NCBI GenBank assembly: GCA_021776435.1
Contig: JAJFFW010000053.1
Location: forward strand, 1 to 54,311
DNA: 54,311 nucleotides
Direction of reading: 5' to 3'
From: Parvularculaceae bacterium
GTDB lineage: Bacteria > Pseudomonadota > Alphaproteobacteria > Caulobacterales > Parvularculaceae
Shown one piece after another: positions 1-8,412 of this stretch. Under the pieces are notes generated by a model, which saw only the letters and a list, made by a program, of their open reading frames with translations, ran no database searches and was not told where the DNA came from. Position numbers and translations under genes: made by a program. How positions within the stretch are numbered: the first letter of the stretch is position 1; every line of letters starts with the position of its first letter.

Positions 1-55
1 GGCCGGACGCCACTTTGCGGACAATGCGAATGCGTAAATCTTCCGAAATAGCCAT
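1..55 (-). CDS. IS630-type transposase, N-terminal fragment (runs off left edge)
   Basis: Only the first 18 codons are inside the window, read leftward from an ATG at 55-53. The peptide MAISEDLRIRIVRKVASG resembles the start of the helix-turn-helix domain of IS630-family transposases, which typically open with a short basic helix of the form DLR-R-V-V followed by a glycine. A strong Shine-Dalgarno GAGGAGG lies just upstream (about 61-70). No terminal inverted repeat or TA duplication could be identified in the 56-254 spacer. If the call is right, a mobile element borders the cytochrome locus. The visible peptide is short, so the family call is tentative. Confidence 0.55.
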   Translation of the reverse strand, partial: MAISEDLRIRIVRKVASG

Positions 56-254
56 GATCAATCCTCCTCAAAGAATCGAATCACAGTTCGGAAAATTGGA
101 AAACCCTATTTTGATTCACTCAATCTCGGAAACGCTCTAGAACGAAGTGCGATAAAGACGAATTGGTATTTTGCTTCCGTTTAGCATTGTTGCGTCAATT
201 AAAGTGAAAATCTCTGCACACGCCATGCTCATCCCTCTGGATGACGAATCGCAA

Positions 255-866
255 TCATCCATCTTGGAGCGTTTCTTCTCTCTCTCGTTCAGCAAGCCAA
301 TGATCGGCGCGTCGTTCGGCTTCAACAATTTGCTCGACGGTCATCTTCTCCGCAATAACATCTCGAGCCCGCACCGCAAGCGGCCCCCAGTATTGCAGTG
401 CTATATCATACCACATGTACGCGACGACCAGATCGACCTCTACGCCCTGACCATAGGCATAGGCGTCAGCCACAAAAAGCTGTGAGCCAACATCCCCCTC
501 CTCGGCGGCGCGAAGGTGCCACTGAACCATTTTACTGAAATCTTGCTCAACGTGATCGCCTGTGCGGTACATGCGCGCAAGTTCAGTCTGAGCCTGAACA
601 TAGTTTTGCTCCCCTGCCAGAGTGATCCAATATACGGCGCCCCGGTCAACCGATGGCGGGGCGACGATATCATTGAGCAGGATAATGCCGATGATATATT
701 GCGCACGCGGATCACCTTTTCGAGCGTCGGGAAGAAGTTCGTCCACCGCCTTCGAAAACTCACCTCGCTCAAAAAATGCAACACCGCGCCCGACATCAGC
801 AGATGTCACGGGCGCCGAAAGCCATGTCGCCGCAAGAACCGCGGTAACCAGCAGAGCTTTTCTCAT
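255..866 (-). CDS. Secreted Sel1-like repeat (TPR-type) protein
   Basis: This is a 203-residue protein with a Sec signal peptide (MRKALLVTAVLAATWLSAPVTSA). It continues as alpha-helical Sel1-like repeats: an AQYIIGIILLND repeat, A-T-ELARMYRTG and GSQLFVADAYAYGQG, each carrying the G/A-x-A-x-Y-x-x-G pattern of the family. Sel1 proteins usually act as periplasmic protein-protein scaffolds, and no catalytic residues are visible. It is the last gene of the long minus-strand cytochrome operon and overlaps the preceding propeller gene by the ATGA tetranucleotide (863-866), so translational coupling is likely. A role in assembling the cytochrome apparatus is inferred from context only. Confidence 0.8.
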   Translation of the reverse strand: MRKALLVTAVLAATWLSAPVTSADVGRGVAFFERGEFSKAVDELLPDARKGDPRAQYIIGIILLNDIVAPPSVDRGAVYWITLAGEQNYVQAQTELARMYRTGDHVEQDFSKMVQWHLRAAEEGDVGSQLFVADAYAYGQGVEVDLVVAYMWYDIALQYWGPLAVRARDVIAEKMTVEQIVEAERRADHWLAEREREETLQDG

Positions 867-2053
867 CGCGCACTCTCTTTTGCCGCCAAGACCGGCTCTA
901 AGCCATTCGGCAACCAGCTCACGCCGCCATACCCCCCGATCCAGATAACATCCTTATCTGATGCCATTGAAAATACAGTGTTTGATTGAAGCCCTGCATG
1001 GATGTCGAAAGGCCGGAATGCGCCATCTGTAAAAATGGCGGCGCCGCGGTTCGTTCCAATTAGAATTCTGCCATCATCAAGGGTCTCAAGAGCGAAGACA
1101 TGGTTTCCCGGCAAGCCATCCTTTGCCGTCATCGTCGACCACTTGCGACCGTCAAACCGGCTTAAACCGCCGCCCCATGTACCGACCCAAACATCGCCGT
1201 CTTTGCCAACCGTGAGAGCGACAACATAGTTGGGGTTATAGGCGACGGGAATATCCTCAATACCTTGTTCAACCTTCTGACGGGCGTGGTGACTGGAGAC
1301 CTTCCCTGGGTCATTTTGGAAATCTATGGCGTCTTTGACGTCTTCGTAATCAGCGCCAAGACCATCTTCATGTTTCCAGTTGCTCCATTTGCCGGCCTTG
1401 TACCTCGCAAGCCCGCCTTCTGTTGCGAACCAGACCTCGCCGTTGATGCCCTCCGCCATTCCGTAGACCCAGTCATTGGGCAATCCAGCATCCGTATTTG
1501 CGACTGTGAAAAGACGCCATTTCGCAACGTCATCAAGCTCGCCATCTTTGATCAAATTAGCGCCGGACCAAGTTGCGAACCAAACATCTCCAGCCTTTGT
1601 TGTTAAGGCATCATAGATGAAAGCGTCACCCAATCCGTTTTGTATATTATAATGGCGAAACTGATCCGTCTCAGGATCGAGTATGGACAATCCTCCGCCA
1701 TAAGTGCCCACCCATATTTCATCATCGGTTTTCGAAATATGAAAGATACCGTTTGATAAGAGCCCAGATCGATTGTCATAGGTGCGGTGGTTGCCTGTCA
1801 GCATATCATAACGAATAAGGCCGCTAGAGGTGCCTACCCAGACTTCTTTACCGTCGATCAGTATTGCTTTGACGTTGCGCGCGCCCATGTCGAAATTGAT
1901 GACATTCCGCAGACCACCGAGCTCCTGGCTGGCAACCGGGCCGCTGTGAGGATTGGGATCTTGATGAGGCGCCCCGGCCTGTTGGGCTGCAGCAAACGTA
2001 CTTCCCGCCAAAACGGCGAGCCCGGTGAACGCAAATTTAATTCCTGTGTTCAT
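863..2053 (-). CDS. Secreted seven-bladed beta-propeller protein (Reg_prop type)
   Basis: This is a 396-residue protein with a signal peptide (MNTGIKFAFTGLAVLAGSTFAAAQ). The start at 2053 is preferred over an upstream in-frame one because AAGGAGAGCG lies just ahead of it and the signal peptide begins there. Seven repeats centre on a W-V/F/I-G/A-T motif (VWVGT, IWVGT, VWFAT, VWFAT, VWVGT, ILIGT, IWIGG), several followed by DGL. This is the signature of 'two-component regulator propeller' blades, but there is no transmembrane, kinase or DNA-binding part. It is paralogous to the gene immediately upstream. It may be a periplasmic or surface interaction module for the cytochrome system; substrate and partner are unknown. 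Confidence 0.8.
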   Translation of the reverse strand: MNTGIKFAFTGLAVLAGSTFAAAQQAGAPHQDPNPHSGPVASQELGGLRNVINFDMGARNVKAILIDGKEVWVGTSSGLIRYDMLTGNHRTYDNRSGLLSNGIFHISKTDDEIWVGTYGGGLSILDPETDQFRHYNIQNGLGDAFIYDALTTKAGDVWFATWSGANLIKDGELDDVAKWRLFTVANTDAGLPNDWVYGMAEGINGEVWFATEGGLARYKAGKWSNWKHEDGLGADYEDVKDAIDFQNDPGKVSSHHARQKVEQGIEDIPVAYNPNYVVALTVGKDGDVWVGTWGGGLSRFDGRKWSTMTAKDGLPGNHVFALETLDDGRILIGTNRGAAIFTDGAFRPFDIHAGLQSNTVFSMASDKDVIWIGGYGGVSWLPNGLEPVLAAKESAR

Positions 2054-2055
2054 TG

Positions 2056-3153
2056 TTAATCGCTCTCCTTTGAGACGGGCGTGAGCTTGACAACAGCGCC
2101 TTTGGTCCCCGCCCAAACAACACCGTTCTCTTGTACAGCGATGGCGTAGAAGTGGCGACCGGGCAAACCGTCGCGATAGACATGCCAGTTTTCGCCATCG
2201 AACGATGATATGCCGTTATCAGTCCCGAACCACATGGTTTCATCTGGGGCCTGAGCGAGCGAATAGACGAGATTTCCAGATAGCCCGTCATCAACCGTAT
2301 AATTCATCCAATGGCTCTCGCCATCGAAAAGGCTTGCCCCTCCCCCCCATGTTCCAAACCACATGCCACGACCAGTATCATCAACTTTGACCGAAAAAAC
2401 GTAATTTGGATTGTACGTTAGAGATCCGTCAGTGGTCACATTCAAATCGTGACGGCTGCGGGTTCCAAGTCCTGTGTTCGGACTTGACGGTAAACCGGTC
2501 GTATCTGGAGCGCCCAAACCATCTGTGTGATTCCACGACTTCCAGTCACCGTGGTCATATAATGTGACGCCACCTTCCGTTCCAAGCCAAACCGCGCCTT
2601 GTTTGTCGATGTCGACTCCGTAAACCCAGATATTAATCAGCTCGTCACGATAGGTTGTAAATTCCTTGGTGGCGCTATTAAAATAATTCGCACCCTCCCA
2701 AGTTCCGATCCAGACATTTTCATCATCATCAAAATCAAACGCATAAACCCAATAATCGGCAAGGCCATGCATTGGGAAATACGTCTCCCACTCGCCCTTA
2801 TCATAAACGCTGGCGCCGCCAGCGTTGGTGCCGAACCAAACAGCCCCGGATGGAGCAACGCCGATGGCGAAAACATATTCATTCGCCAGACCATCAGCGC
2901 GTGTGAATGTCTGCCTTGGTGAATCATCGCTGATGTCAATTTCGATGACACCGGACGATGTGCCAACCCAAAGAGAATTGGTCGCTTCAGACAAAGCCAA
3001 AGCGCGCACATAAGCGTCCTCGCCCACCTCGAAATGTTCAATTACGTAATCCGATGCAATCGGCTCTTGCGCGCTCACATTCATCCAAGCGAGCGTAAAG
3101 CTGCTGACAAGAATCGCTGTGCATACACGACGCCGCAAAGTTGACACATCCAT
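2056..3153 (-). CDS. Secreted seven-bladed beta-propeller protein (Reg_prop type), paralog
   Basis: This is a 365-residue protein starting at MDVSTLRRRVCTAILVSS, with a signal peptide ending near VSA-QE. The start at 3153 has AAAGGACG upstream. Seven W-x-G-T blades can be counted (LWVGT, VWFGT, VWIGT, VWLGT, MWFGT, MWFGT, VWAGT), with DGL turns between them. It shares blade arrangement and the phrase LTYNPNYVFSV / VAYNPNYVVAL with the next gene, so the two arose by tandem duplication. It lies 58 bases downstream of the TPR-thioredoxin gene and 2 bases upstream of its paralog. No kinase domain is attached, so the usual sensor-kinase annotation of this fold does not apply. Confidence 0.8.
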   Translation of the reverse strand: MDVSTLRRRVCTAILVSSFTLAWMNVSAQEPIASDYVIEHFEVGEDAYVRALALSEATNSLWVGTSSGVIEIDISDDSPRQTFTRADGLANEYVFAIGVAPSGAVWFGTNAGGASVYDKGEWETYFPMHGLADYWVYAFDFDDDENVWIGTWEGANYFNSATKEFTTYRDELINIWVYGVDIDKQGAVWLGTEGGVTLYDHGDWKSWNHTDGLGAPDTTGLPSSPNTGLGTRSRHDLNVTTDGSLTYNPNYVFSVKVDDTGRGMWFGTWGGGASLFDGESHWMNYTVDDGLSGNLVYSLAQAPDETMWFGTDNGISSFDGENWHVYRDGLPGRHFYAIAVQENGVVWAGTKGAVVKLTPVSKESD

Positions 3154-3211
3154 AGTTCGTCCTTTCTGGCCAGGTGTCTGCGATTTCAACGTTCTCATAC
3201 AATTCGTACGC

Positions 3212-4219
3212 TTACTCACGCAAATCATTGATCTTTCTCAAAGTTTCATCATTCGTCCAGTCTCGATAGCCAACGATCATTTCTTTCACGACACCGTCAG
3301 GCCTAATCAAGAATGTTGTGGGGTAAGCTTCAACGTCGAACGCTCCTTCTGCGAGACGGCGCTCTGAATCCCAGAGATTATAAAAATCAACACCCAACTC
3401 TCGCAAATATTCAGCGACAAAGTCAGGACTGGCGTCAACGTTCAATCCAACGACAGCAAATTCTTCCGGATTTAACTCCTCTGCAAGGCGATCAAGACTT
3501 GGTAGCTCCCGCCTACACGGAGGACACCAAGACGCCCAAACGTTCAATACGAGCGCTTTTCCTTCGTAGTTGCGAAAGGATGCAGGCCGTCGCTGCAAGT
3601 CGAGCGCGGAAAGAGAAAAGACTGGCTCACCGGGCTTGAGCTTTATCAACCGCTGATCTTCAGTATCAATGTGCTGCTTTAACCGCCCGACCTCCGCATT
3701 CCATTCCCAAATAGCGGCCTCAGCACGACGGCGGAACGAATCTTCCGGAGGGGTTAAGTTCACAAATGCCTGCATTACACTACTTGCCATGGCCAATTCG
3801 CCCTGCCCCTCAAACGTTTCCGCCAAACCAAAAAATGCATTCGCCTGCTGCGGATTCAACATCAACGCGCGCTCAAATGCCGCTTCCGCCTTCTTCCAAG
3901 CACCGAGTTCGACATAAGCGAATCCTAAATTCGTGAAGGCGTCCGGTGATTGGGAATTGATGGTGACGGCGCGTTCAAATGCTATTGCCGCCGCATGGGC
4001 ATCCCCGAGTTCAAACGCCTTTAAGCCTTTCGAATAAGCCTCGTCGAATACGCCTGCGAGCGCTGCAGGAAATGATTTAACCGGTGCAGGATTTACAACT
4101 TCAACCTCAACTCCGCGCGAAGGCGCCAGTTTGGCGACACCGTAGAAGCCAACAGCTGCAATCATGAGAATGACAATGGCGGCCAGCAGTCTGGCATGGC
4201 GCTTTGAGTTCCGTGTCAT
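3212..4219 (-). CDS. Membrane-anchored TPR plus TlpA/ResA-like thioredoxin
   Basis: This is a 335-residue protein with an N-terminal membrane anchor (residues about 10-30). Two to three TPR repeats span roughly 60-155 (pattern A-F-x-N-L-G-F-A-Y-x-E-L-G, then AFERAL-LNP). A thioredoxin-like domain from about 195 contains the redox pair C232-P-P-C235 in ASWCPPCR and the cis-proline loop YPTTFLI. TlpA/ResA proteins reduce the CXXCH cysteines of apocytochrome c before heme attachment. Its start overlaps the ccsA stop (TGATG), making a resB-ccsA-thioredoxin set, which fits System II maturation. The TPR domain may recruit apocytochromes, as CcmH/NrfG TPRs do in System I; that is inference. Confidence 0.88.
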   Translation of the reverse strand: MTRNSKRHARLLAAIVILMIAAVGFYGVAKLAPSRGVEVEVVNPAPVKSFPAALAGVFDEAYSKGLKAFELGDAHAAAIAFERAVTINSQSPDAFTNLGFAYVELGAWKKAEAAFERALMLNPQQANAFFGLAETFEGQGELAMASSVMQAFVNLTPPEDSFRRRAEAAIWEWNAEVGRLKQHIDTEDQRLIKLKPGEPVFSLSALDLQRRPASFRNYEGKALVLNVWASWCPPCRRELPSLDRLAEELNPEEFAVVGLNVDASPDFVAEYLRELGVDFYNLWDSERRLAEGAFDVEAYPTTFLIRPDGVVKEMIVGYRDWTNDETLRKINDLRE

Positions 4220-5022
4220 CAGATCGCCCCCTTATGAGGTGCTGCAGAGAGAAAAGGAATCCCAAAAAACGTCAAAAAAGCGAGGACAAAAACGCCGATG
4301 ATTGCGATTGCTGAATGTTCAGGACGCGGCTTTCGAACAGACCTCCAGTGAATATAGGCGATAACGCTCATCCATGTGGCAAATGCCCATGTCTCCAGAG
4401 GATCCCAAGCCCAATACCGTCCCCAGGCGTCACGCGCCCAAGCGGCTCCAGCGACCAACATAAGAGATTCGAATAATACGGCGACGAGAATAAGGCGGTA
4501 AGCGGCCTCTTCGACAATGTCCGTATCCGGTAAATATTGAAGTCGCGCTTTCGCGAACCGCCTTAATAACACGGCGATACTCAACCCAACGGCGATAACC
4601 GTTAATCCCAAAAATATCTTACCGAGCGTGATGTGAACGGGCAGCCATGGCGTATTATAGGTGACAGGCAGGGCCGAGTCCGTCACTGGAGTGACAAGAA
4701 GCCACAGGGTTAGAACCTGTAAGACACCGAGAACACTGCCGAGCGCACGACGCAATAATGCGCTTACAGTGGCGCCAACAAACGCAATTGCATTCAGGCT
4801 CCACACATTGCTTGAAAGGATTTCATGAAGATTGACATAGGGCCCATGTTCAAGGCGCCCCCATCGCATTCCGATTGAAATTGCATGAATGAGTAATGCC
4901 GAGCCAAGAATCCAAAGAGCAATATGGGTTAGAGCAGGACGTTTAAAGCCCGCCAACGCCATCAATGCAGCCAGTACATAACCGCCGGCGGCAATCCAGA
5001 GAAGCACCGTTTCCTCAAACAT
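4219..5022 (-). CDS. ccsA: Cytochrome c synthase subunit CcsA/ResC (System II)
   Basis: This is a 267-residue integral membrane protein with about eight predicted helices. It carries the tryptophan-rich WWD signature WGRYWAWDPLETWAF (about 200-214), with flanking histidines near 130 and 225 that in CcsA proteins handle heme. Together with ResB it forms the System II heme lyase that exports heme and joins it to CXXCH motifs. The start at 5022 is chosen because GGGGAG lies a proper distance upstream; an ATG 15 bases earlier is possible. It overlaps resB by 8 bases. Finding System II beside System I genes (24288-25504) is unusual. Confidence 0.92.
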   Translation of the reverse strand: MFEETVLLWIAAGGYVLAALMALAGFKRPALTHIALWILGSALLIHAISIGMRWGRLEHGPYVNLHEILSSNVWSLNAIAFVGATVSALLRRALGSVLGVLQVLTLWLLVTPVTDSALPVTYNTPWLPVHITLGKIFLGLTVIAVGLSIAVLLRRFAKARLQYLPDTDIVEEAAYRLILVAVLFESLMLVAGAAWARDAWGRYWAWDPLETWAFATWMSVIAYIHWRSVRKPRPEHSAIAIIGVFVLAFLTFFGIPFLSAAPHKGAI

Positions 5023-6028
5023 AGCCGCTCTCCCCACGCGATGTCGAAGACGCTTGCGCGCCGAGGGGGGCTAACAATTTTTTTGAAATATGCCAGAGAA
5101 GCGATGCGAGGCTCGCCAGGGCCGTGGCGACAATCAGCGATACATATGGGTTTGCCGTGACCGTATATCCCATCCACGTCTCCAAAGACTCAAAACGCAG
5201 CACGCCCCCCTCTGCGAGCTGAATGCTCTCTCCTGGCCTCAGTTCACGTCTTAACCCTTGTTCTATGACCACGAGGGACGGATTCTCCGGCAGAGAAAAC
5301 CGCCACTCTGCATCCACGTTGTAAAGCGGTTCCTCAAGAGGAAGCCATAACGTAAGTGGTTCGTCACTTCCTGGCGGGATCCACACATTCCCCTGTCGGT
5401 CTTCATTTAAAGGATAGGATGGGAGATGCACTGCCCCCGTATAGGATGCGCCTTGCGCATCAACATAGGTCACAATTGGGGCAAACCCTTTATTGAATGA
5501 TGTATAGAGACGATATGGTGAAAACACCAGCGGTGTATCATCACCAATTTCAATCTCTCGCCAACTATTCCCTTCAGGAATCTCAATCAAACTTCGCGTG
5601 TCCCGCCGCGACATCCCCGGTGCATATTTGATTTCAAAAGACTTTTGTCGAAATCGAATGCGCTCAAGACGAGAATTATGGAACGGTCGTGCAACGCCGA
5701 CAACCATGTTGGGATCAAAAAGAGAATTCTCCGTGACCTCTACATGACCGGTGAACGACGTCAGAGCGTCTACAGCAACAGCAATGGCTAACCCAGCCAA
5801 TCCGACATGGAACGCAAAAAGCGCCGGTTGCGCACTAAGCGTTCGGTTACTCACCAATGCGGCGCAAAGATTGACGACTAAACCACTCAAAGGTGCGACT
5901 ATCCAAATGCCATTCCCGCCGCCGGACTCGGCATTCCAAATCGCAAGGGCGCCCGCCATTAGAGCGAGGGCAATCGTAATTTCGATTCGAGCCAATAATT
6001 TTAAGATGCCCATCAGTCGGTCGATCAT
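5015..6028 (-). CDS. resB: ResB-like cytochrome c biogenesis protein (System II)
   Basis: This is a 337-residue protein with three N-terminal transmembrane segments (about 13-32, 42-60 and 69-90), a large periplasmic domain and a C-terminal membrane helix (about 295-315), the ResB/Ccs1 topology. It starts inside the stop of the 11-heme cytochrome gene (ATGA, 6025-6028) and overlaps ccsA, so the pair is translationally coupled to its probable client. ResB holds reduced apocytochrome and, with CcsA, catalyses thioether formation. It is somewhat shorter than typical 400-500 residue ResB proteins. Sequence conservation in this family is low, so the call rests on topology plus the ccsA neighbour. 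Confidence 0.85.
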   Translation of the reverse strand: MIDRLMGILKLLARIEITIALALMAGALAIWNAESGGGNGIWIVAPLSGLVVNLCAALVSNRTLSAQPALFAFHVGLAGLAIAVAVDALTSFTGHVEVTENSLFDPNMVVGVARPFHNSRLERIRFRQKSFEIKYAPGMSRRDTRSLIEIPEGNSWREIEIGDDTPLVFSPYRLYTSFNKGFAPIVTYVDAQGASYTGAVHLPSYPLNEDRQGNVWIPPGSDEPLTLWLPLEEPLYNVDAEWRFSLPENPSLVVIEQGLRRELRPGESIQLAEGGVLRFESLETWMGYTVTANPYVSLIVATALASLASLLWHISKKLLAPLGAQASSTSRGESGYV

Positions 6029-8412
6029 GGCGGATTTTCACAATTCTCAGACGAATCCCGCATCCAGTCCCGTCCAAATTCTCCGTTACCCGGAGCGCCT
6101 GACGAGCCGCAATCATTCTCACGCCAAGACCCACTGGCGGCAAATGTACGCACTTTCAGCATTGCGTTGAGATAGTATGGACCGTTGGTATAACCCGCGG
6201 TCGTGTTGTTGCGAACCTGAGTGCCGGGCGCTAGTCCCACTTCAGGACCAACATCATTCAAATTGACAAGAAACGCTTTGTTCTTCCAGCCGTGGGGAAT
6301 GGCGGCATGGCACCATGTGCATCGCAGATTACCGATTTTATCTGCGTGCATGCCGTGAAGATTTGCATCGCTGCTATCCGGGCCAGAAAACCCGCTGTCA
6401 AAATCAGTCCCATCTTTGCTCGCATAGCGCGTGAAGGAATGACATTTGAAACAAAGATGATCCTGCGTCCCTCCTCCGCCAGTCTGCTGGTTCCAGGCGC
6501 CTTTCAAAATAAAATCATTATTTGACCCATGCGGTCCCCAAGACCGGCCATTCTCACCACCGATTGGAGTGCTATCACCCGCCGCTGTTTCTGACCCATG
6601 ACAGTCAGAACAATACATCGTCTGCTCGCCTATGTCTGTTCCCACGTTCCACGGAGCGAGCCAGTTTGATGGATCAGTATTGCGCACACCCGGAGAGCGG
6701 CCGGTGCGGTCGATAACCGGGTGCCAGGAGCGGTGATTGCCACCCGTTTCGCCCTGATCACCAACCGGCGCCTGAAATTCCATCGCCTGGTCCGTATACG
6801 CGGTAAGATCGTTCGCGCCGGGCGCAGTGCCGCCTGATGCCCCGCCAAGTTGGGGGGGATTATTATAGCCATAGGTTGAGTGGCATTTCATGCAGACTTG
6901 GTATTCGCGTGTGACATAGCTGTTCGTAACGTCAGTCGCTGCTCCGACTGACGCCATGCCGCGTTTCAAAGTGAAATCGATCGGCTCAAATAAAAACGCC
7001 GGAGAGCCATAAACAGGTTCAACCCCCCACGAGCCTCTTAGAACACCAGAAGCAAGATTTGTATGGATGCCGGGCCCCGAATGATCGTGGGTTCCCGCGA
7101 TATCGGGAGCAGACGGAGAGTCATTGAAAAGGCGGTTTCGTATGACACGATGGGGGTTGTGACAGTCGGTGCATTCAACATGCCGGTTTGATGGATTGCC
7201 ACGGCCAAGTAGCGTCCGCGACTCAAGAAAATCCTTACCAGGTTGCGGCTCACTACTCGCACCGATGTCATGAACTTCTGGCTGCACATCGATCGGCATA
7301 TGCCGGGCGCTCAAAAAGTCCGTCTCAATGTCGGGCGGCTCAAACCCGGCGCCACCCTGCCCCACAAGCGTCGTGTCAAAAGCCGAATGACATTGATAGC
7401 AGGTTTCTTCTATCGCTGACGATCCGCCGGACTTCGGCCCAGCAATGCTGCTCGTTCCCTCACGCAAAAGCCTGTTTGCGCCCTCAACAGTATGGGCGTC
7501 ATGGCAGTTCAGGCACGCACCGCGCCAAACCGGCAACCCGTCCGGAAACTCTCTTAAAACCGCCGCGTTTGTTGCATACAGCTCGTCAGCAACATCGCGA
7601 TGGGAATGGGCGGAGTCCGGCCATCCTTCTTTTTCATGACAGGCCAGACAGATGATATCGATCTGCTCGCGAAAGAGCCCAGTAACCGGGTCGCCATCCT
7701 GAAGACGATTCATGCGGAGAAATTTGAGCTCCTCCCCTGCGTCATCGCGAACGTGTGGATCATGACAAGAAGTACACTGAAGTTCATCATCGGTGAGAGG
7801 CGCAAGCGGGTGCTGGCCTGGCGCCCGGTTATCAATATGTAACGATGCGCTCGGAGCGCGCAGCTCGCCATCCGCCAATGCGAGAGCATCATCATAACGG
7901 AACGATATCGGGTGATCATTCGTGAGGTCTGTTCCGAGACGTCGTGTAAAACCAGTTTGAGCGCCAGCCCCTACCGGCATGCTTCCGTCAGGCGCTGTTC
8001 CGGTCATGGTGATATCCGCCGTCAGCGGATCACCATCCGTCACCGCTCCATTTAAGACGTTGACAGAGCCGATCGCTATCGTTCCGTCGTGACACGAAAG
8101 GCATAGTTTGCTTGACCCTCCGGGTTGACCAAGACCGATCGCATCCATTGAGCTCGAGTCATAGGGAACGTAGGTCGCTGACGATAAGGATCTGTTCCAT
8201 AAAGGCGAAGGTACGGATTCGTTCGCGCCGTGGGGTGTGTGGCAGAAAACGCAAATTTCATCTTCACTCACCGCACGAACTTCACCAGGCCCGTTAACTG
8301 ACAGATTATGCTTGGTGTTACGGATATCGGAAATTGGCGCAGCAAAAGCTATTGTTGCTGCTATAATTGATATAACTGTCAGGAATGAAAAAATTTTAAG
8401 GCGTTTCGGCAT
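6025..8412 (-). CDS. Undecaheme (11 CXXCH) c-type cytochrome with OmcE-like N-terminal module
   Basis: This is a 795-residue secreted protein with signal peptide MPKRLKIFSFLTVISIIAAT. Eleven CXXCH heme sites are present: C54, C104, C213, C255, C300, C338, C414, C507, C601, C654 and C698. Residues about 30-261 carry the same landmarks, in the same order, as the 257-residue tetraheme protein at 15901-16674: KH, CVFCHTPHGAN, PLWN, CLSCHDGT, LGTDLTNDHPI, CTSCHDPH, CLACHEK. The seven further hemes follow this module. The start at 8412 has GGGGAGGG upstream. It is coupled to resB (ATGA overlap) and the NHL propeller gene. It is probably a periplasmic or surface electron carrier, possibly a cap or junction subunit for the tetraheme filament; that role is hypothetical. 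Confidence 0.93.
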   Translation of the reverse strand: MPKRLKIFSFLTVISIIAATIAFAAPISDIRNTKHNLSVNGPGEVRAVSEDEICVFCHTPHGANESVPSPLWNRSLSSATYVPYDSSSMDAIGLGQPGGSSKLCLSCHDGTIAIGSVNVLNGAVTDGDPLTADITMTGTAPDGSMPVGAGAQTGFTRRLGTDLTNDHPISFRYDDALALADGELRAPSASLHIDNRAPGQHPLAPLTDDELQCTSCHDPHVRDDAGEELKFLRMNRLQDGDPVTGLFREQIDIICLACHEKEGWPDSAHSHRDVADELYATNAAVLREFPDGLPVWRGACLNCHDAHTVEGANRLLREGTSSIAGPKSGGSSAIEETCYQCHSAFDTTLVGQGGAGFEPPDIETDFLSARHMPIDVQPEVHDIGASSEPQPGKDFLESRTLLGRGNPSNRHVECTDCHNPHRVIRNRLFNDSPSAPDIAGTHDHSGPGIHTNLASGVLRGSWGVEPVYGSPAFLFEPIDFTLKRGMASVGAATDVTNSYVTREYQVCMKCHSTYGYNNPPQLGGASGGTAPGANDLTAYTDQAMEFQAPVGDQGETGGNHRSWHPVIDRTGRSPGVRNTDPSNWLAPWNVGTDIGEQTMYCSDCHGSETAAGDSTPIGGENGRSWGPHGSNNDFILKGAWNQQTGGGGTQDHLCFKCHSFTRYASKDGTDFDSGFSGPDSSDANLHGMHADKIGNLRCTWCHAAIPHGWKNKAFLVNLNDVGPEVGLAPGTQVRNNTTAGYTNGPYYLNAMLKVRTFAASGSWRENDCGSSGAPGNGEFGRDWMRDSSENCENPP

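Noticed and set aside
440-796. Minus-strand 118-codon frame
   Set aside because: Out-of-frame shadow of the Sel1-repeat gene; Arg/Ser/Pro-rich without motifs.
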